A DNA stretch of 32,792 nt from Proteus vulgaris (GCF_016239305.1 NZ_JAEHOQ010000032.1:1-32792), one strand, 5' to 3'. Positions 14,306 through 22,617 are shown, counted from the first letter of the stretch. The notes: generated by a model not told the origin, from the sequence alone. Translations and numbers: made by a program.

Positions 14306-16738
14306 ATGTCAAAAATTAAAAATAATACTTCTATTACTGAAATGAGTCGGCGTGGATTCATTCAGTCTGCAGCAGTTATTTCTGGTGCTGCTGCTGTTGC
14401 AGGAACGGTTTCATTACCATTCGCTGCTAATGCTCAAACCCCCCAGGGTATTCGTCCTGATGAGACTTCAGAAACTATCAAATACAGTGCATGCTTAGTG
14501 AACTGTGGTAGCCGTTGTCCATTAAAAGTTCATGTGAAAGATGGCGTTATTCGTCGTATTTCTAATGAAACTATGTATGACGATTCAACATTCGGTCTTC
14601 ACCAAATTCGTCCTTGTCTGCGTGGTCGTTCTGTTCGTTGGAAAACCTACAATCCAGATCGCTTAAAATATCCAATGAAGCGTGTTGGTAAACGTGGCGA
14701 AGGTAAATTTGAACGTATTTCTTGGGATGAAGCCACATCAATCATCGCTGAAAAATTAAAATACACCATCGAAAAGTATGGTAATGAAGCAATCTATTAC
14801 CAATATGGCACAGGCTCTACCGGCGCAAATTTACACGGTAGAACCGCATGTAAACGTTTATTAAGCACTGTTGGTGGCTTTTTAAGTGACTACGGCACTT
14901 ATTCTTACTCTCAATTAACGGGTATTGTTCCTTATGTTTATGGCGATATGTTGGAATCTCTGTTATCAGAAATTGAGAATTCAGATCTCGTTGTGATGTT
15001 TGGTCATAACCTTGCTGAAACACGTATGTCAGGTGGTGGTCAGTTCTATGAAACGCTAAATGCGTTAGATAAGAGCAAAAGCAAAGTTATCATCATCGAC
15101 CCTCGTCGTACTGACAGTGTGACAACTCTGGGTGCAGAATGGATCCCGATTTATCCAGGTACCGATGCCGCATTAGTTGCTGCACTAGGTTATGTGATGA
15201 TCCAAGAAGGTATCACTGATGAAGATTTCTTACGTGAATATTGCGTCGGTTGGGATAAGCAAACACTTCCAGCATCAGCACCTGAAAATGGCTCTTATAA
15301 AGATTACATTTTAGGTAATGGTCCTGATGGTATTGCCAAAACCCCTGAATGGGCAAGCAAACTAACCGGTATTTCTGTTGCGCGTATTATCCAATTAGCA
15401 CGTGAAATTGGTAATGCAAGAGCTGCATGGATCTCTCAAGGTTGGGGTATTCAACGTACTACCAATGGCGAACAAGCCTGCCGTTCTATTATGATGTTAC
15501 CATTAATGTCTGGTCATATTGGCCGTCCAGGTACAAATACCGGCTGTTGGGGCGGTAACGTTGCTTACCCTGTAGCAAGCTTTGCACTTCCTAACCCAGT
15601 AAAAACGCTGATCCCAACATTTATGTGGTCTGAAGCGATTGCCCGTGGCGAGGAATTAACGAGTAAAAATGCAGGTGTTAGAAATAAAGATAAACTTGAT
15701 ACTGGCATTAAATTTATGTGGTGTTATTCCAGTAACGTGATTGGTAACCAACACGCTGACCTGAATAAAACCCATGATTTACTACAAGATGAATCAAAGT
15801 GTGAGTTTATTTTAGTGTGGGATAACCACATGACACCTTCTGCAAAATACGCAGATATTCTACTGCCAGATGTGACAACAGTTGAAACAAACGATCTTAT
15901 CAATAACTCTTACGCAAGTGGTGCTTACCACTATGTTGTCCGCTTACAAAATGCGATTAAACCACTTTGGGAAAACCGCCCTTGCTATGATGTCTTAACC
16001 GATATTGCAGAAAAAATGGGTACCAAAGCGCAATTTACAGAAGGTCGGACTTACGAAGAGTGGATTGAGTATTGCTATAACCAAATGCGCGAGAAAAACC
16101 CTGCATTGCCTACTTTTGCAGAAACCAATGATATGGGGATTATCGATCGTAAATTACCTAATCGTAATCAATATGTAGCACTTGAAGCATTCCGTCAGGA
16201 TCCTATCGCTAACCCATTAAAAACAGCGTCAGGTAAGATTGAAATTTATTCTGAAAAATTAATGCAAGATACTGAAGGCTGGGTTTTACCTGAAGGCGAC
16301 CGTATTCCTGCTATTCCAGAATATTGTAAAAATGAAGAAGGCGTTGAAAACGTTAAGCTTAAAGAAAAATTCCCTCTGCAAATGACGGGTTTCCACGATA
16401 AAGGCCACGTTCACTCAAGCTATTATAACGTTGCCATGTTACGTGAAGCTATTCCACATCAATTCTGGTTAAACCCAATCGATGCGCAAGAGCGCGGATT
16501 AAAATCAGGCGATATCGCTGAAATTTATAACGGACGTGGTCGCTTAAATATTCTTGTCAAAGTTACTGATCGTGTATTACCTGGTGTGATTGCAGTACCG
16601 CAAGGTGCATGGCGTTCACTTGATACAACAGGTGTAGACACCGGTGGATGTATTAATACATTAACAAGCTGGCACCCATCGCCGTTTGCTAAAGGAAATC
16701 CACAACATACAAACCTTGTTGAAGTGAAACGTGCATAA
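14306..16738 (+). CDS. dmsA: Anaerobic DMSO reductase catalytic subunit
   Basis: An 810-residue molybdopterin oxidoreductase close to E. coli DmsA (shared CLRGRS, NPDRLKYPMKRVG-RGEGKFERISW, MSGGGQF, ASAPENGSYKDYILG). It reduces DMSO and other S- and N-oxides at a Mo-bis-MGD centre. A Tat signal (SRRGFIQ, residues 14-20; likely cleavage after ANA, 41-43) sends it across the membrane. Cys63, 67, 71 and 104 should hold the FS0 [4Fe-4S] cluster. Ser200 in YGTYSYSQ is the likely Mo ligand. The start is set at 14306, with TAGGGT eight bases upstream; a GTG at 14282 or ATG at 14300 are less well spaced. First gene of dmsABC. The Tat-proofreading chaperone DmsD/TorD is not encoded nearby. Confidence 0.93.
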   Translation: MSKIKNNTSITEMSRRGFIQSAAVISGAAAVAGTVSLPFAANAQTPQGIRPDETSETIKYSACLVNCGSRCPLKVHVKDGVIRRISNETMYDDSTFGLHQIRPCLRGRSVRWKTYNPDRLKYPMKRVGKRGEGKFERISWDEATSIIAEKLKYTIEKYGNEAIYYQYGTGSTGANLHGRTACKRLLSTVGGFLSDYGTYSYSQLTGIVPYVYGDMLESLLSEIENSDLVVMFGHNLAETRMSGGGQFYETLNALDKSKSKVIIIDPRRTDSVTTLGAEWIPIYPGTDAALVAALGYVMIQEGITDEDFLREYCVGWDKQTLPASAPENGSYKDYILGNGPDGIAKTPEWASKLTGISVARIIQLAREIGNARAAWISQGWGIQRTTNGEQACRSIMMLPLMSGHIGRPGTNTGCWGGNVAYPVASFALPNPVKTLIPTFMWSEAIARGEELTSKNAGVRNKDKLDTGIKFMWCYSSNVIGNQHADLNKTHDLLQDESKCEFILVWDNHMTPSAKYADILLPDVTTVETNDLINNSYASGAYHYVVRLQNAIKPLWENRPCYDVLTDIAEKMGTKAQFTEGRTYEEWIEYCYNQMREKNPALPTFAETNDMGIIDRKLPNRNQYVALEAFRQDPIANPLKTASGKIEIYSEKLMQDTEGWVLPEGDRIPAIPEYCKNEEGVENVKLKEKFPLQMTGFHDKGHVHSSYYNVAMLREAIPHQFWLNPIDAQERGLKSGDIAEIYNGRGRLNILVKVTDRVLPGVIAVPQGAWRSLDTTGVDTGGCINTLTSWHPSPFAKGNPQHTNLVEVKRA

Positions 16739-16749
16739 GGAGTTAACTC

Positions 16750-17367
16750 ATGAAGCAATATGGTTTTTATTTTGACTCCACTAAATGCACTGGCTGTAAA
16801 ACATGTCAAGTCAGTTGCAAGGATGAAAAAGATTTAGATTTAGGCCCTAAATTCCGCCGTGTTTATGAATACGGTGGTGGTAGCTGGGCAAAACAAGACG
16901 GGATCTGGACACAAAATATCTATAGTTATTATTTATCCATTTCTTGTAACCATTGTTCAAACCCTACTTGCGTTGCAGGTTGCCCAACTGGCGCTATGCA
17001 TAAACGTGAAGAAGATGGTTTAGTGGTTGTTAATCAAGATATTTGTGTGGGTTGCCGTTATTGCGAATTGCGTTGCCCTTATGGTGCCCCACAATTCGAT
17101 GAGAAGAAAAAACTCATGTCTAAGTGTGATGGTTGCTACGAACGTGTAGCACAAGGCATGAAACCGGTTTGTGTTGAGTCTTGTCCTCAACGCGCACTTG
17201 ATTTTGATGATATTGAAGTGATCAGAGCAAAACATGGGACAGAGTGCGGTATTGCACCAATGCCAGATCCAAGCCTGACTAATCCAAATATCGTTATCAA
17301 AGCACACAAAGAAGCAAAACCTTCTGGTGATAAAACCGGCTCAGTTCAAAATGCGGCGGAGGTATAA
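16750..17367 (+). CDS. dmsB: DMSO reductase iron-sulfur subunit
   Basis: A 205-residue electron-transfer subunit with sixteen cysteines in four groups: 13/16/19/23, 66/69/74/78, 99/102/105/109 and 126/129/141/145, enough for four [4Fe-4S] clusters as in E. coli DmsB. It passes electrons from the DmsC quinol site to DmsA and has no signal of its own, being carried out with DmsA. AGGAG lies 7 bases before the ATG, in the 11-base gap after dmsA. The length equals the family norm. Confidence 0.95.
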   Translation: MKQYGFYFDSTKCTGCKTCQVSCKDEKDLDLGPKFRRVYEYGGGSWAKQDGIWTQNIYSYYLSISCNHCSNPTCVAGCPTGAMHKREEDGLVVVNQDICVGCRYCELRCPYGAPQFDEKKKLMSKCDGCYERVAQGMKPVCVESCPQRALDFDDIEVIRAKHGTECGIAPMPDPSLTNPNIVIKAHKEAKPSGDKTGSVQNAAEV

Positions 17368-17370
17368 ACC

Positions 17371-18147
17371 ATGCATGAACTTCCTCTAGTCTTTTTTACT
17401 GTTTTAGGTTCTTCAGCAGCAGGCCTGTTTCTTATTGCTTATATCAGTAAAAAATTAGGTCAGATTGATGAGAACCAACTGCGTAATGCCAATATTTTAG
17501 CCTTAGTTTTAACATTAATTGGCTTAGGTATTGGTGGCTTACACGTTGGTCAACCATTGCGTTTTTTCAATATGCTTTTAGGTGTTGGCCGCTCTCCAAT
17601 GAGTAACGAAGCCTTTCTAAGTGGTGTGTTTACAGGATTTGCTTTTGCAACTGTCGCACTCACTCTAATGAAAAAATGGAAAGGGCTACGTGAAATTTGT
17701 AATCTGCTTACTGTTGTTTTTGGTTTAGCCTTTGTTTGGTCAATCCCTCAGGTTTACCACATTCCAACTATTGCTAACTGGAATACAGATTACACTACCT
17801 TGCAATTTTGGATGACCCTCTTAGTGGGTGGCGGTGTACTGGCAATGGCAACAGGCGCAAGACGTTTAGGCGCATTGTCCTTTATTATCGGTGCTATTAT
17901 TACTTTTGCTACACGCTCAGGTTATGTCAGCTTCCTTGGCTTTACAGGCCCTCAACTGAGTGCTGACCAATCTCTTTTCTGGGGATTCCAATTAGCGGTA
18001 TTAGCATTGGGTATTGTTATCGTAGGATTTACTGCCCTAAAAGCACAGGCATCAAAAATGACACTGGTCACTTGTGCTGCTGCGGTGATTATTGCTGAGT
18101 TATCAGGCCGTATCGCTTTCTATAACTTATGGCATATTACAATGTGA
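17371..18147 (+). CDS. dmsC: DMSO reductase membrane anchor subunit
   Basis: A 258-residue polytopic membrane protein, all hydrophobic helices with short loops (about eight), opening with MHELPLVFFTVLGSSAAGLF as DmsC proteins do. It anchors DmsAB to the inner membrane and oxidises menaquinol. Somewhat shorter than E. coli DmsC (287). It starts four bases after the dmsB stop, with GGAGG upstream inside the dmsB end. Last gene of the operon; a strong terminator follows. Confidence 0.92.
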   Translation: MHELPLVFFTVLGSSAAGLFLIAYISKKLGQIDENQLRNANILALVLTLIGLGIGGLHVGQPLRFFNMLLGVGRSPMSNEAFLSGVFTGFAFATVALTLMKKWKGLREICNLLTVVFGLAFVWSIPQVYHIPTIANWNTDYTTLQFWMTLLVGGGVLAMATGARRLGALSFIIGAIITFATRSGYVSFLGFTGPQLSADQSLFWGFQLAVLALGIVIVGFTALKAQASKMTLVTCAAAVIIAELSGRIAFYNLWHITM

Positions 18148-18188
18148 TCTCGATTTTATGGCTGATTAATCAACCATAAAAAAGAAAC

Positions 18189-18223
18189 AAAAATGCATAC
18201 CTTTTTAGGTATGCATTTTTTTT
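18189..18223 (+). terminator. Terminator of dmsABC, shared with the DUF924 gene
   Basis: A stem of 14 pairs (18189-18202 and 18207-18220) with a TTTT loop, a left A run and a run of eight T from 18216. The T run touches the stop codon of the leftward DUF924 gene, so it serves both strands. Confidence 0.9.
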
Positions 18224-18764
18224 AGAATGAAGAGCCAGGTTGCTGTAAAAAATCTAATTCTTCAGGTGTTGATGTGCGACCTAGGATTTTATTACGGTGA
18301 GGATAACGGCCATATTTATCGATAATTTCTTTATGTCGTAGTTCATATTGATACGTATTTTCGTCATTAAGTTGAGAAAATAATACGACTGCATTTTGGT
18401 GTATTTTAGCTGATTCTGAATGCATAAATGGCATTATCATAAATTTACGCTTGACGGGGGTTAGCGTCAGATATTCAGGTAAACGAGTAGCTTCTTGCGC
18501 TAAAATTAAAGCCATATTATCTTGCGCGAAGGCTTTTGGCGTATCACGCCAAATATTACGTGAAAATTGGTCAAGGATAATTATTTCAGCTAAGCGCCCT
18601 TCTATAGTTTCACGCCATGACGCAAGCTCACCACGACTTGCACTTAAACATAACTCACCAAACCTACGGTTAATTTCTTCATCAAATTGCAGATCTTTTT
18701 TAAACCATTGCTCTGGTGTGCACTCTTCAAACCAAAACGTCAAAGTTGATTGATAAGGGATCAT
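18222..18764 (-). CDS. DUF924 family protein
   Basis: A 180-residue soluble helical protein with DUF924 signatures: TFWFEECTPEQWFKKDLQFD at the N-terminus, EIIILDQFSRNIWRDTPKAFAQD in the middle, then FMIMPFMHSES and the C-terminal YGRYPHRNKILGR. The molecular function of the family is not established; its tetratricopeptide-like helical fold suggests protein contacts. The ATG at 18764 is preferred, with GGTGG five bases upstream; a GTG four codons earlier (18776) lacks one. The promoter must lie in the palindrome-rich stretch to its right. Confidence 0.85.
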   Translation of the reverse strand: MIPYQSTLTFWFEECTPEQWFKKDLQFDEEINRRFGELCLSASRGELASWRETIEGRLAEIIILDQFSRNIWRDTPKAFAQDNMALILAQEATRLPEYLTLTPVKRKFMIMPFMHSESAKIHQNAVVLFSQLNDENTYQYELRHKEIIDKYGRYPHRNKILGRTSTPEELDFLQQPGSSF

Positions 18765-18801
18765 AAAAACCACCACGCTAGTTGTTTATTAATCAAAACA
18801 G

Positions 18802-18834
18802 CGTTTATTTTCATCAAAATAAACGTCATTGACG
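18802..18834. repeat. Hairpin and palindrome upstream of the DUF924 gene
   Basis: A 10-base perfect stem (18802-18811 and 18816-18825, loop CATC) is followed at once by the palindrome CGTCATTGACG (18824-18834). The pair sits 38-70 bases upstream of the leftward DUF924 start. It may be an operator or a 5' leader structure. Confidence 0.5.
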
Positions 18835-18902
18835 GGTTACTACTTTGATAAGTTACCATTTTAATATAGTGACGGCTATTAACCTCTATCCGAAACAGGC
18901 AT

Positions 18903-18940
18903 AAAAATAAATCCCCTTTAAACATTGAAAAGGGGATTTA
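18903..18940 (-). terminator. Leftward terminator with no annotated gene before it
   Basis: A 12-base perfect stem (18908-18919 and 18929-18940, 9-base loop). On the minus strand it is followed by TTTTTAT, a good termination tail; on the plus strand only AAA follows. It therefore ends a leftward transcript that starts to the right, where only a 25-codon ORF is visible. Confidence 0.7.
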
Positions 18941-18949
18941 AAATGCTTC

Positions 18950-19027
18950 CTAGCTAACGCTTAAATCCATTAAGTCGCGCCATCCATAAGCTAATTTATC
19001 TACAAGTATGTATAAAATGGCATTCAT
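18950..19027 (-). CDS. Putative 25-residue small protein
   Basis: Minus-strand ORF beginning MNAILYILVDKLAYG and ending WRDLMDLSVS, with TAG ten bases before the leftward terminator at 18940. It looks protein-like (amphipathic, a hydrophobic first half), but there is no proper ribosome site: GGA directly abuts the ATG. A TAATAT with a poor -35 lies upstream (near 19050). It may be a real small protein, the tail of a decayed gene, or chance within a small RNA. Confidence 0.35.
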   Translation of the reverse strand: MNAILYILVDKLAYGWRDLMDLSVS

Positions 19028-19463
19028 TCCATTTGTTACATTCTGTCGATATTATGATGCAATATAATTAACCCGAACATTTTACAAACATAAAATTTAT
19101 CTCTGCATCACTACTCTGCCTTAAAAATCAGCATATGAAAATTTCAATATTTATAGTGAAAACACTAAAAAAGATCTATGCCGTCTTGTTTTATTTCTTA
19201 GTGAGCATCATTCAAGACAATAAAGATTGTTATAAATAATAAGTTAAATCAATGTAGTACATTTCATTTTTTTGATTTTTAAACTTTAGCCTTGTTATTA
19301 CCTTGTGTGATTGCACTCAAAAGAAATTAGAGATCAAAAGTGAGATGAATGTTTAAAATTTGCACATTAGTAATGACATTTATCGAAAAGTTTGCCCTAT
19401 TCCTCTGTTTCTTTAACAATTTTGGAGTACAATTGCCACAGTCTATTTACTGAATGATCTGTT
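19028..19463. other. Intergenic stretch upstream of the toxin-like gene
   Basis: AT-rich and without a clear gene. A 34-codon plus-strand ORF (19135-19239) has a hydrophobic middle but no ribosome site. A partial CRP-like site (TGTGA-N6-TCAAA, 19306-19321) and a -10-like TACAAT (19428-19433) precede the toxin-like gene. No GhoS-like antitoxin is encoded. Confidence 0.35.
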
Positions 19464-19643
19464 ATGTCTGCTATCTCTATTATTGGAATAAGCTACCTTA
19501 TTGGAGCTGTGATCTCGTTTATTATTACTTTCTTTTTAACCAAAGATCCCAGTTTTACTATGCGCCTTCTCAGTGCATTATTAATCGCACTCACTTGGCC
19601 TCTTAGCTTTCCTATGGCGCTTATTTTTTCTATTTTCAGCTAG
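19464..19643 (+). CDS. GhoT/OrtT-family small membrane toxin
   Basis: A 59-residue protein with two hydrophobic helices (about residues 4-24, ISIIGISYLIGAVISFIITF, and 36-58) separated by the polar turn TKDPSFTMR. The second half RLLSALLIALTWPLSFPMAL aligns with the hallmark of E. coli GhoT and OrtT, remembered as RLLSAFLVGITWPMSLPVALLFSLF, and total length agrees (57 residues). Those proteins insert in the inner membrane, lower the proton motive force and slow growth. GhoT pairs with the RNase antitoxin GhoS; OrtT is an orphan. No antitoxin gene is seen here, so it is OrtT-like in context. The ribosome site is weak, which suits a toxin. Too short for standard gene callers. Confidence 0.8.
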   Translation: MSAISIIGISYLIGAVISFIITFFLTKDPSFTMRLLSALLIALTWPLSFPMALIFSIFS

Positions 19644-19903
19644 TTTTAACCTTATTTTCAATAAGCATAGTTATATTCTATTAAATTAGAATAATAGCTA
19701 TTTACTGTTTCAAATTTAAATAACAAATTAATTATTTTATAAAAATAACACTTTGGCTTAGATTTTATTAAAAAAAGAGTATCTAGCTTCTCGTTGCTTC
19801 ATTTTATACAAATAACGTTTACTTAATAATATCAATGGGTTATTAGCTGTATTTGTTTTTTTGAAAATAGAACGTTATTTTTAAATCTGATATAGAATAA
19901 GTA
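19644..19903. other. Intergenic stretch before the AraC-type regulator
   Basis: AT-rich; I see no gene, RNA or repeat that I can support. Confidence 0.35.
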
Positions 19904-19931
19904 TTTTTACAAATTTACATTTAAGTATAAT
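19904..19931 (+). promoter_or_regulatory. Promoter of the AraC-type regulator
   Basis: TATAAT (19926-19931) is a consensus -10, with TTTTTA 16 bases upstream as a weak -35. A transcript would start near 19938, about 67 bases before the ATG. Confidence 0.4.
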
Positions 19932-20004
19932 TTCATTACAGTATCTACTGAAAACTACCTAGATATACAATTGTCAATAATAATTTTTAACTAGAGCTAA
20001 AAAT

Positions 20005-20898
20005 ATGTTTAGTGAAAATGTCATTACAGATATTATCTATTGGATTGAAGAGAACTTAGAGAAAGATCTAAAAATTGAGAATATTTCACAAAAATCAGGG
20101 TATTCAAAATGGCATCTTCAACGCATGTTTAAAGAGCAAACGGGGCTAACATTAGCCTCTTATATTCGAGCTAGACGTCTTTCTTGTGCTGCAGTTGAAT
20201 TACGCTTACAAAGAACATCACTTCTTGATATTGCATTAAAATATCGCTTTGACTCGCAACAAACATTCTCTAGAGCGTTTAAAAAACTGTTTAATATGAC
20301 GCCCTATAATTATCGAAGAAAAGAGAATTGGCAGGCTCACGGTTTTACATTACCGCTCAGAAAATTTAGAGACTTTAATTTAGATATTGAAATTGTCACT
20401 ATTGATTCTTTATCTTTAATAGGCGTCGAGCATACCTATAAAGCTAATATGATTGATTGGAATTTTAGTACAGAAAAGTCACGAGAAGAGTACTGGAAAA
20501 TTTTCTTTCAAAATGCACTTTATAAACATAACCGTGTATATGCCATACATAATATTTTGTCAAATAAAAACGATGAACTAATGATAAAATATGCAACAAT
20601 GATGGAAAATACACCTGAAGTATCTAATGCACAATTTGTGAATACTACCCATATTGAAAATGCAAAATATTTAAAATTTAGCATTCCAGAAAAATTACTC
20701 ACATTAGAGTATAAAGATATTATCTATAATATTTATGGTATTTTGCTTAAAAAGCTCAATATACCTAGAAAAAAAGGCTCACCTGATATTGAAGAATATA
20801 TCTTTGAAGAAAATTGCCCTGTTTCTGAATTGATTAATAGGCCAATACCTTTAGTTAAAGATGTGAATTACTATATCCCTATTGAAATTGATGGTTAA
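20005..20898 (+). CDS. Rob-like AraC family regulator with GyrI-like C-terminal domain
   Basis: A 297-residue regulator. Residues 1-105 are a MarA/SoxS/Rob-type double helix-turn-helix (KIENISQKSGYSKWHLQRMF and LLDIALKYRFDSQQTFSRAF), followed by the family tail MTPYNYRRK. Residues about 120-297 resemble the GyrI-like effector domain of Rob, including the closing CPVSELINRPIPLVKDVNYYIPI. Rob is 289 residues, so length fits. Members control drug efflux and oxidative or solvent stress genes. Whether this is Rob itself or a paralogue cannot be decided; no symbol is given. GAG lies nine bases before the ATG. Single-gene unit with a strong shared terminator. Confidence 0.85.
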   Translation: MFSENVITDIIYWIEENLEKDLKIENISQKSGYSKWHLQRMFKEQTGLTLASYIRARRLSCAAVELRLQRTSLLDIALKYRFDSQQTFSRAFKKLFNMTPYNYRRKENWQAHGFTLPLRKFRDFNLDIEIVTIDSLSLIGVEHTYKANMIDWNFSTEKSREEYWKIFFQNALYKHNRVYAIHNILSNKNDELMIKYATMMENTPEVSNAQFVNTTHIENAKYLKFSIPEKLLTLEYKDIIYNIYGILLKKLNIPRKKGSPDIEEYIFEENCPVSELINRPIPLVKDVNYYIPIEIDG

Positions 20899-20923
20899 TG
20901 ATAAAAAATAAAACAAATTCACT

Positions 20924-20951
20924 AAAAACCATCTAATTCTAGATGGTTTTT
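20924..20951. terminator. Bidirectional terminator, regulator / GNAT gene
   Basis: A perfect 12-base stem (20924-20935 and 20940-20951) with a four-base loop has five A on the left and five T on the right, between convergent stop codons. Confidence 0.9.
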
Positions 20952-20974
20952 GTTTAATATTTTATGAGAATTTA

Positions 20975-21394
20975 TTATTTTTTAATAAAACAATAAATTA
21001 TTTCGGGATCGTTTTCATCAAGATTTTCAATACAACCGCTTTCAATAAAGCCTAACTTAATTAACATATTTCGCATTGCATGATTAGATTTATTGGTTGA
21101 TGTAAATAGCTTATCTCCTTGTGTGTTTTCTTGAAAATAAGTGATCAAGCATTTTCCATAACCTTTTTGACGATACTTTTTATCTATCATCACAAGTTCA
21201 ATAAAGGGTTGTCCAAAAAAGTGATGATGAATAACACCATATCCCACAATCTGCGCATCTACTTCAAGAAGATAAACAGCTTGGCTATTAAGCCAAGCGT
21301 TAATTTCTTCAATACGTGAAGCATTTTGTTGAGCATAGGTATCTAGCTCAATAAGCGCAGAAAGATGATGGTGTGTAGCTAGGGTGATTTTCAT
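20975..21394 (-). CDS. GNAT family N-acetyltransferase
   Basis: A 139-residue single-domain acetyltransferase. The acetyl-CoA pyrophosphate loop reads RQKGYGK within ELVMIDKKYRQKGYGKCLI, and the following helix and NKSNHAMRNMLIKLGFIESG match motif B. The substrate is unknown. The ATG lies five bases downstream of a perfect 20-base palindrome, an unusual arrangement (see that entry). It is the last chromosomal gene before the prophage region. Confidence 0.85.
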   Translation of the reverse strand: MKITLATHHHLSALIELDTYAQQNASRIEEINAWLNSQAVYLLEVDAQIVGYGVIHHHFFGQPFIELVMIDKKYRQKGYGKCLITYFQENTQGDKLFTSTNKSNHAMRNMLIKLGFIESGCIENLDENDPEIIYCFIKK

Positions 21395-21399
21395 AATAT

Positions 21400-21419
21400 A
21401 ACCATTAATATTAATGGTT
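21400..21419 (-). promoter_or_regulatory. 20-base palindrome at the GNAT gene start
   Basis: AACCATTAATATTAATGGTT is perfectly self-complementary and ends five bases before the GNAT start codon, covering the place where a ribosome site should be. It could be an operator or an RNA hairpin limiting translation. Confidence 0.5.
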
Positions 21420-21475
21420 GGAGAATATACATATATTTTTTTTAAAAGCTAATTTTTAAATAAAAATAATCTCTA

Positions 21476-22165
21476 TCACTCGCAAATATAAATAGCCTTT
21501 ATCCCTTTATTCTTTACGGCAGTTGCAGTTAATCTTTTCCCGCCATTTGAAGTTTTAAATCTTGTATAGCTGTCACCATAACATGTGACAATAACTTCAA
21601 AATTATCTTGAGGTACAAATGAAAATGAACAAGGGCCATCTATACCACCAGAATCTTCTGTCATTACCATTAATAATTTCCCCCTAACATCCTCACTTAA
21701 GTCCATTATTGCACCATCCCACAACCCTTCTTTTTCCTTGTAACCAACCCGTTTTAGTCCTCCTTTCTTTATATATTTACCATCAGACTCACCTTTTGAA
21801 TAACTATAACCCGATGCTAGATAATTCCCTTTTGGTTGATATTTACCATCTGACTCACCTTTTGAATACGCTCCTACATCACCTGCGGTCGGTTTATTTT
21901 GGCTATTAAACTCTTTCGCCCATGGCGTAAACCCCCCAGTGCCATACTGGCTACGAGAATAAATACGGCTAGTGTTATAAACATAATAAAGCTGAGTAAT
22001 GCCTGCATTTTTTAAAACAATTAGTGTACCCGCCATGGCTTCTGGGTAATTTAAGTTTGTCGTTGCATTCGCATTTGCAGGCTGAAAATAGATACCTGCT
22101 GTTTTATAGCTATTTAAATTTTGATTCGCGCCAATAGAAATAGCTTGACCATTAAAGATAAGATG
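21476..22165 (-). pseudogene. Tail fibre 3' fragment, 5' part lost
   Basis: The minus-strand reading frame is open from about 22182 and from about 22165 on it encodes tail-fibre-like sequence (FNGQAISIGANQNLNSYKTA, IYFQPANANATTNLNYPEAM, GITQLYYVYNTSRIYSRSQY), the pyocin-knob type seen near fibre C-termini, and continues to the stop at 21476. The first ATG (22036) has no ribosome site and lies inside the domain, so the gene has lost its 5' end. Two copies of YSKGESDGKY (DNA repeats 21773-21802 and 21839-21868) are typical fibre repeats. Upstream the frame runs into the gateway gene, out of phase with it. Its tip differs from that of the intact fibre at 24243-25904. Confidence 0.75.
21773..21868 (-). 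repeat. 30-base direct repeat in the fibre fragment
   Basis: Two copies (21773-21802 and 21839-21868) differ at one base. They encode the repeated YSKGESDGKY unit, common in P2- and Mu-type fibres and a known type of recombination point between fibre genes. Confidence 0.75.
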
Positions 22166-22617
22166 CTGGAAAATGTCACAGTAAAATCAAATGAAGGATT
22201 ATGTTCATAGCTATTTCCCTCATTAATTATCGGCGCTCGTCTAATATCGGTCGCTCGCTGTATACCCATTCCCATTTTTCTCATTGATTCAACAAAAGAC
22301 AGCGAATTAATAATCATTCGAGTCATTCGAACTAAATCACCTGCTGTTAAATTTGAATGTTGTTTAATAAAACCTTGAACCTGGAACGTTAATTCAAACA
22401 GTTGTTGTTCTTTATGGTTTGCATTATTACCTTGAATATTATAATTTCTTTTTTGCCAACCTTGGCCAACCTCCTTTATCGGGAAAAACATAACAAGGTT
22501 ATTATCTTTTATTTTTTCCGGCTGAAAACCAGCAATAACTTCAACATTAATATTTGCTGATTTAAATTGTTTTAATAGTTGTTCACGAATGGCAATATTA
22601 ATATCATTATCTTTCAT
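22114..22617 (-). CDS. Phage gateway/neck-like protein with a replaced C-terminus
   Basis: A 167-residue protein resembling the phage neck terminator (gateway, LIC_12616-type) proteins of contractile-tailed phages, called here from overall features (REQLLKQFKSANINVEVIAG, ELTFQVQGFIKQHSNLTAGD, FVESMRKMGMGIQRATDIR) and not from a catalytic motif. AGGAGGTG seven bases upstream makes the start certain. The last dozen residues (MVKLFLLARIKI) come from reading the fibre fragment's DNA in another frame, so the natural C-terminus is lost. A neck gene in this place, after the spanins of a lambda-like phage, is out of order and suggests a remnant of another phage. Confidence 0.65.
   Translation of the reverse strand: MKDNDINIAIREQLLKQFKSANINVEVIAGFQPEKIKDNNLVMFFPIKEVGQGWQKRNYNIQGNNANHKEQQLFELTFQVQGFIKQHSNLTAGDLVRMTRMIINSLSFVESMRKMGMGIQRATDIRRAPIINEGNSYEHNPSFDFTVTFSSILSLMVKLFLLARIKI

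Noticed and set aside
19135-19239. 34-codon plus-strand ORF with a hydrophobic core
   Set aside because: No ribosome site, no promoter or terminator tied to it, and such ORFs are expected by chance in AT-rich DNA.
19306-19321. CRP-like site upstream of the toxin gene
   Set aside because: Only one half is good, and it is about 145 bases from the start codon with no matching promoter.
21476-22036. An intact 186-residue tail gene starting at 22036
   Set aside because: That ATG lies within a fibre domain that continues upstream in the same frame and has no ribosome site; treated as a fragment.
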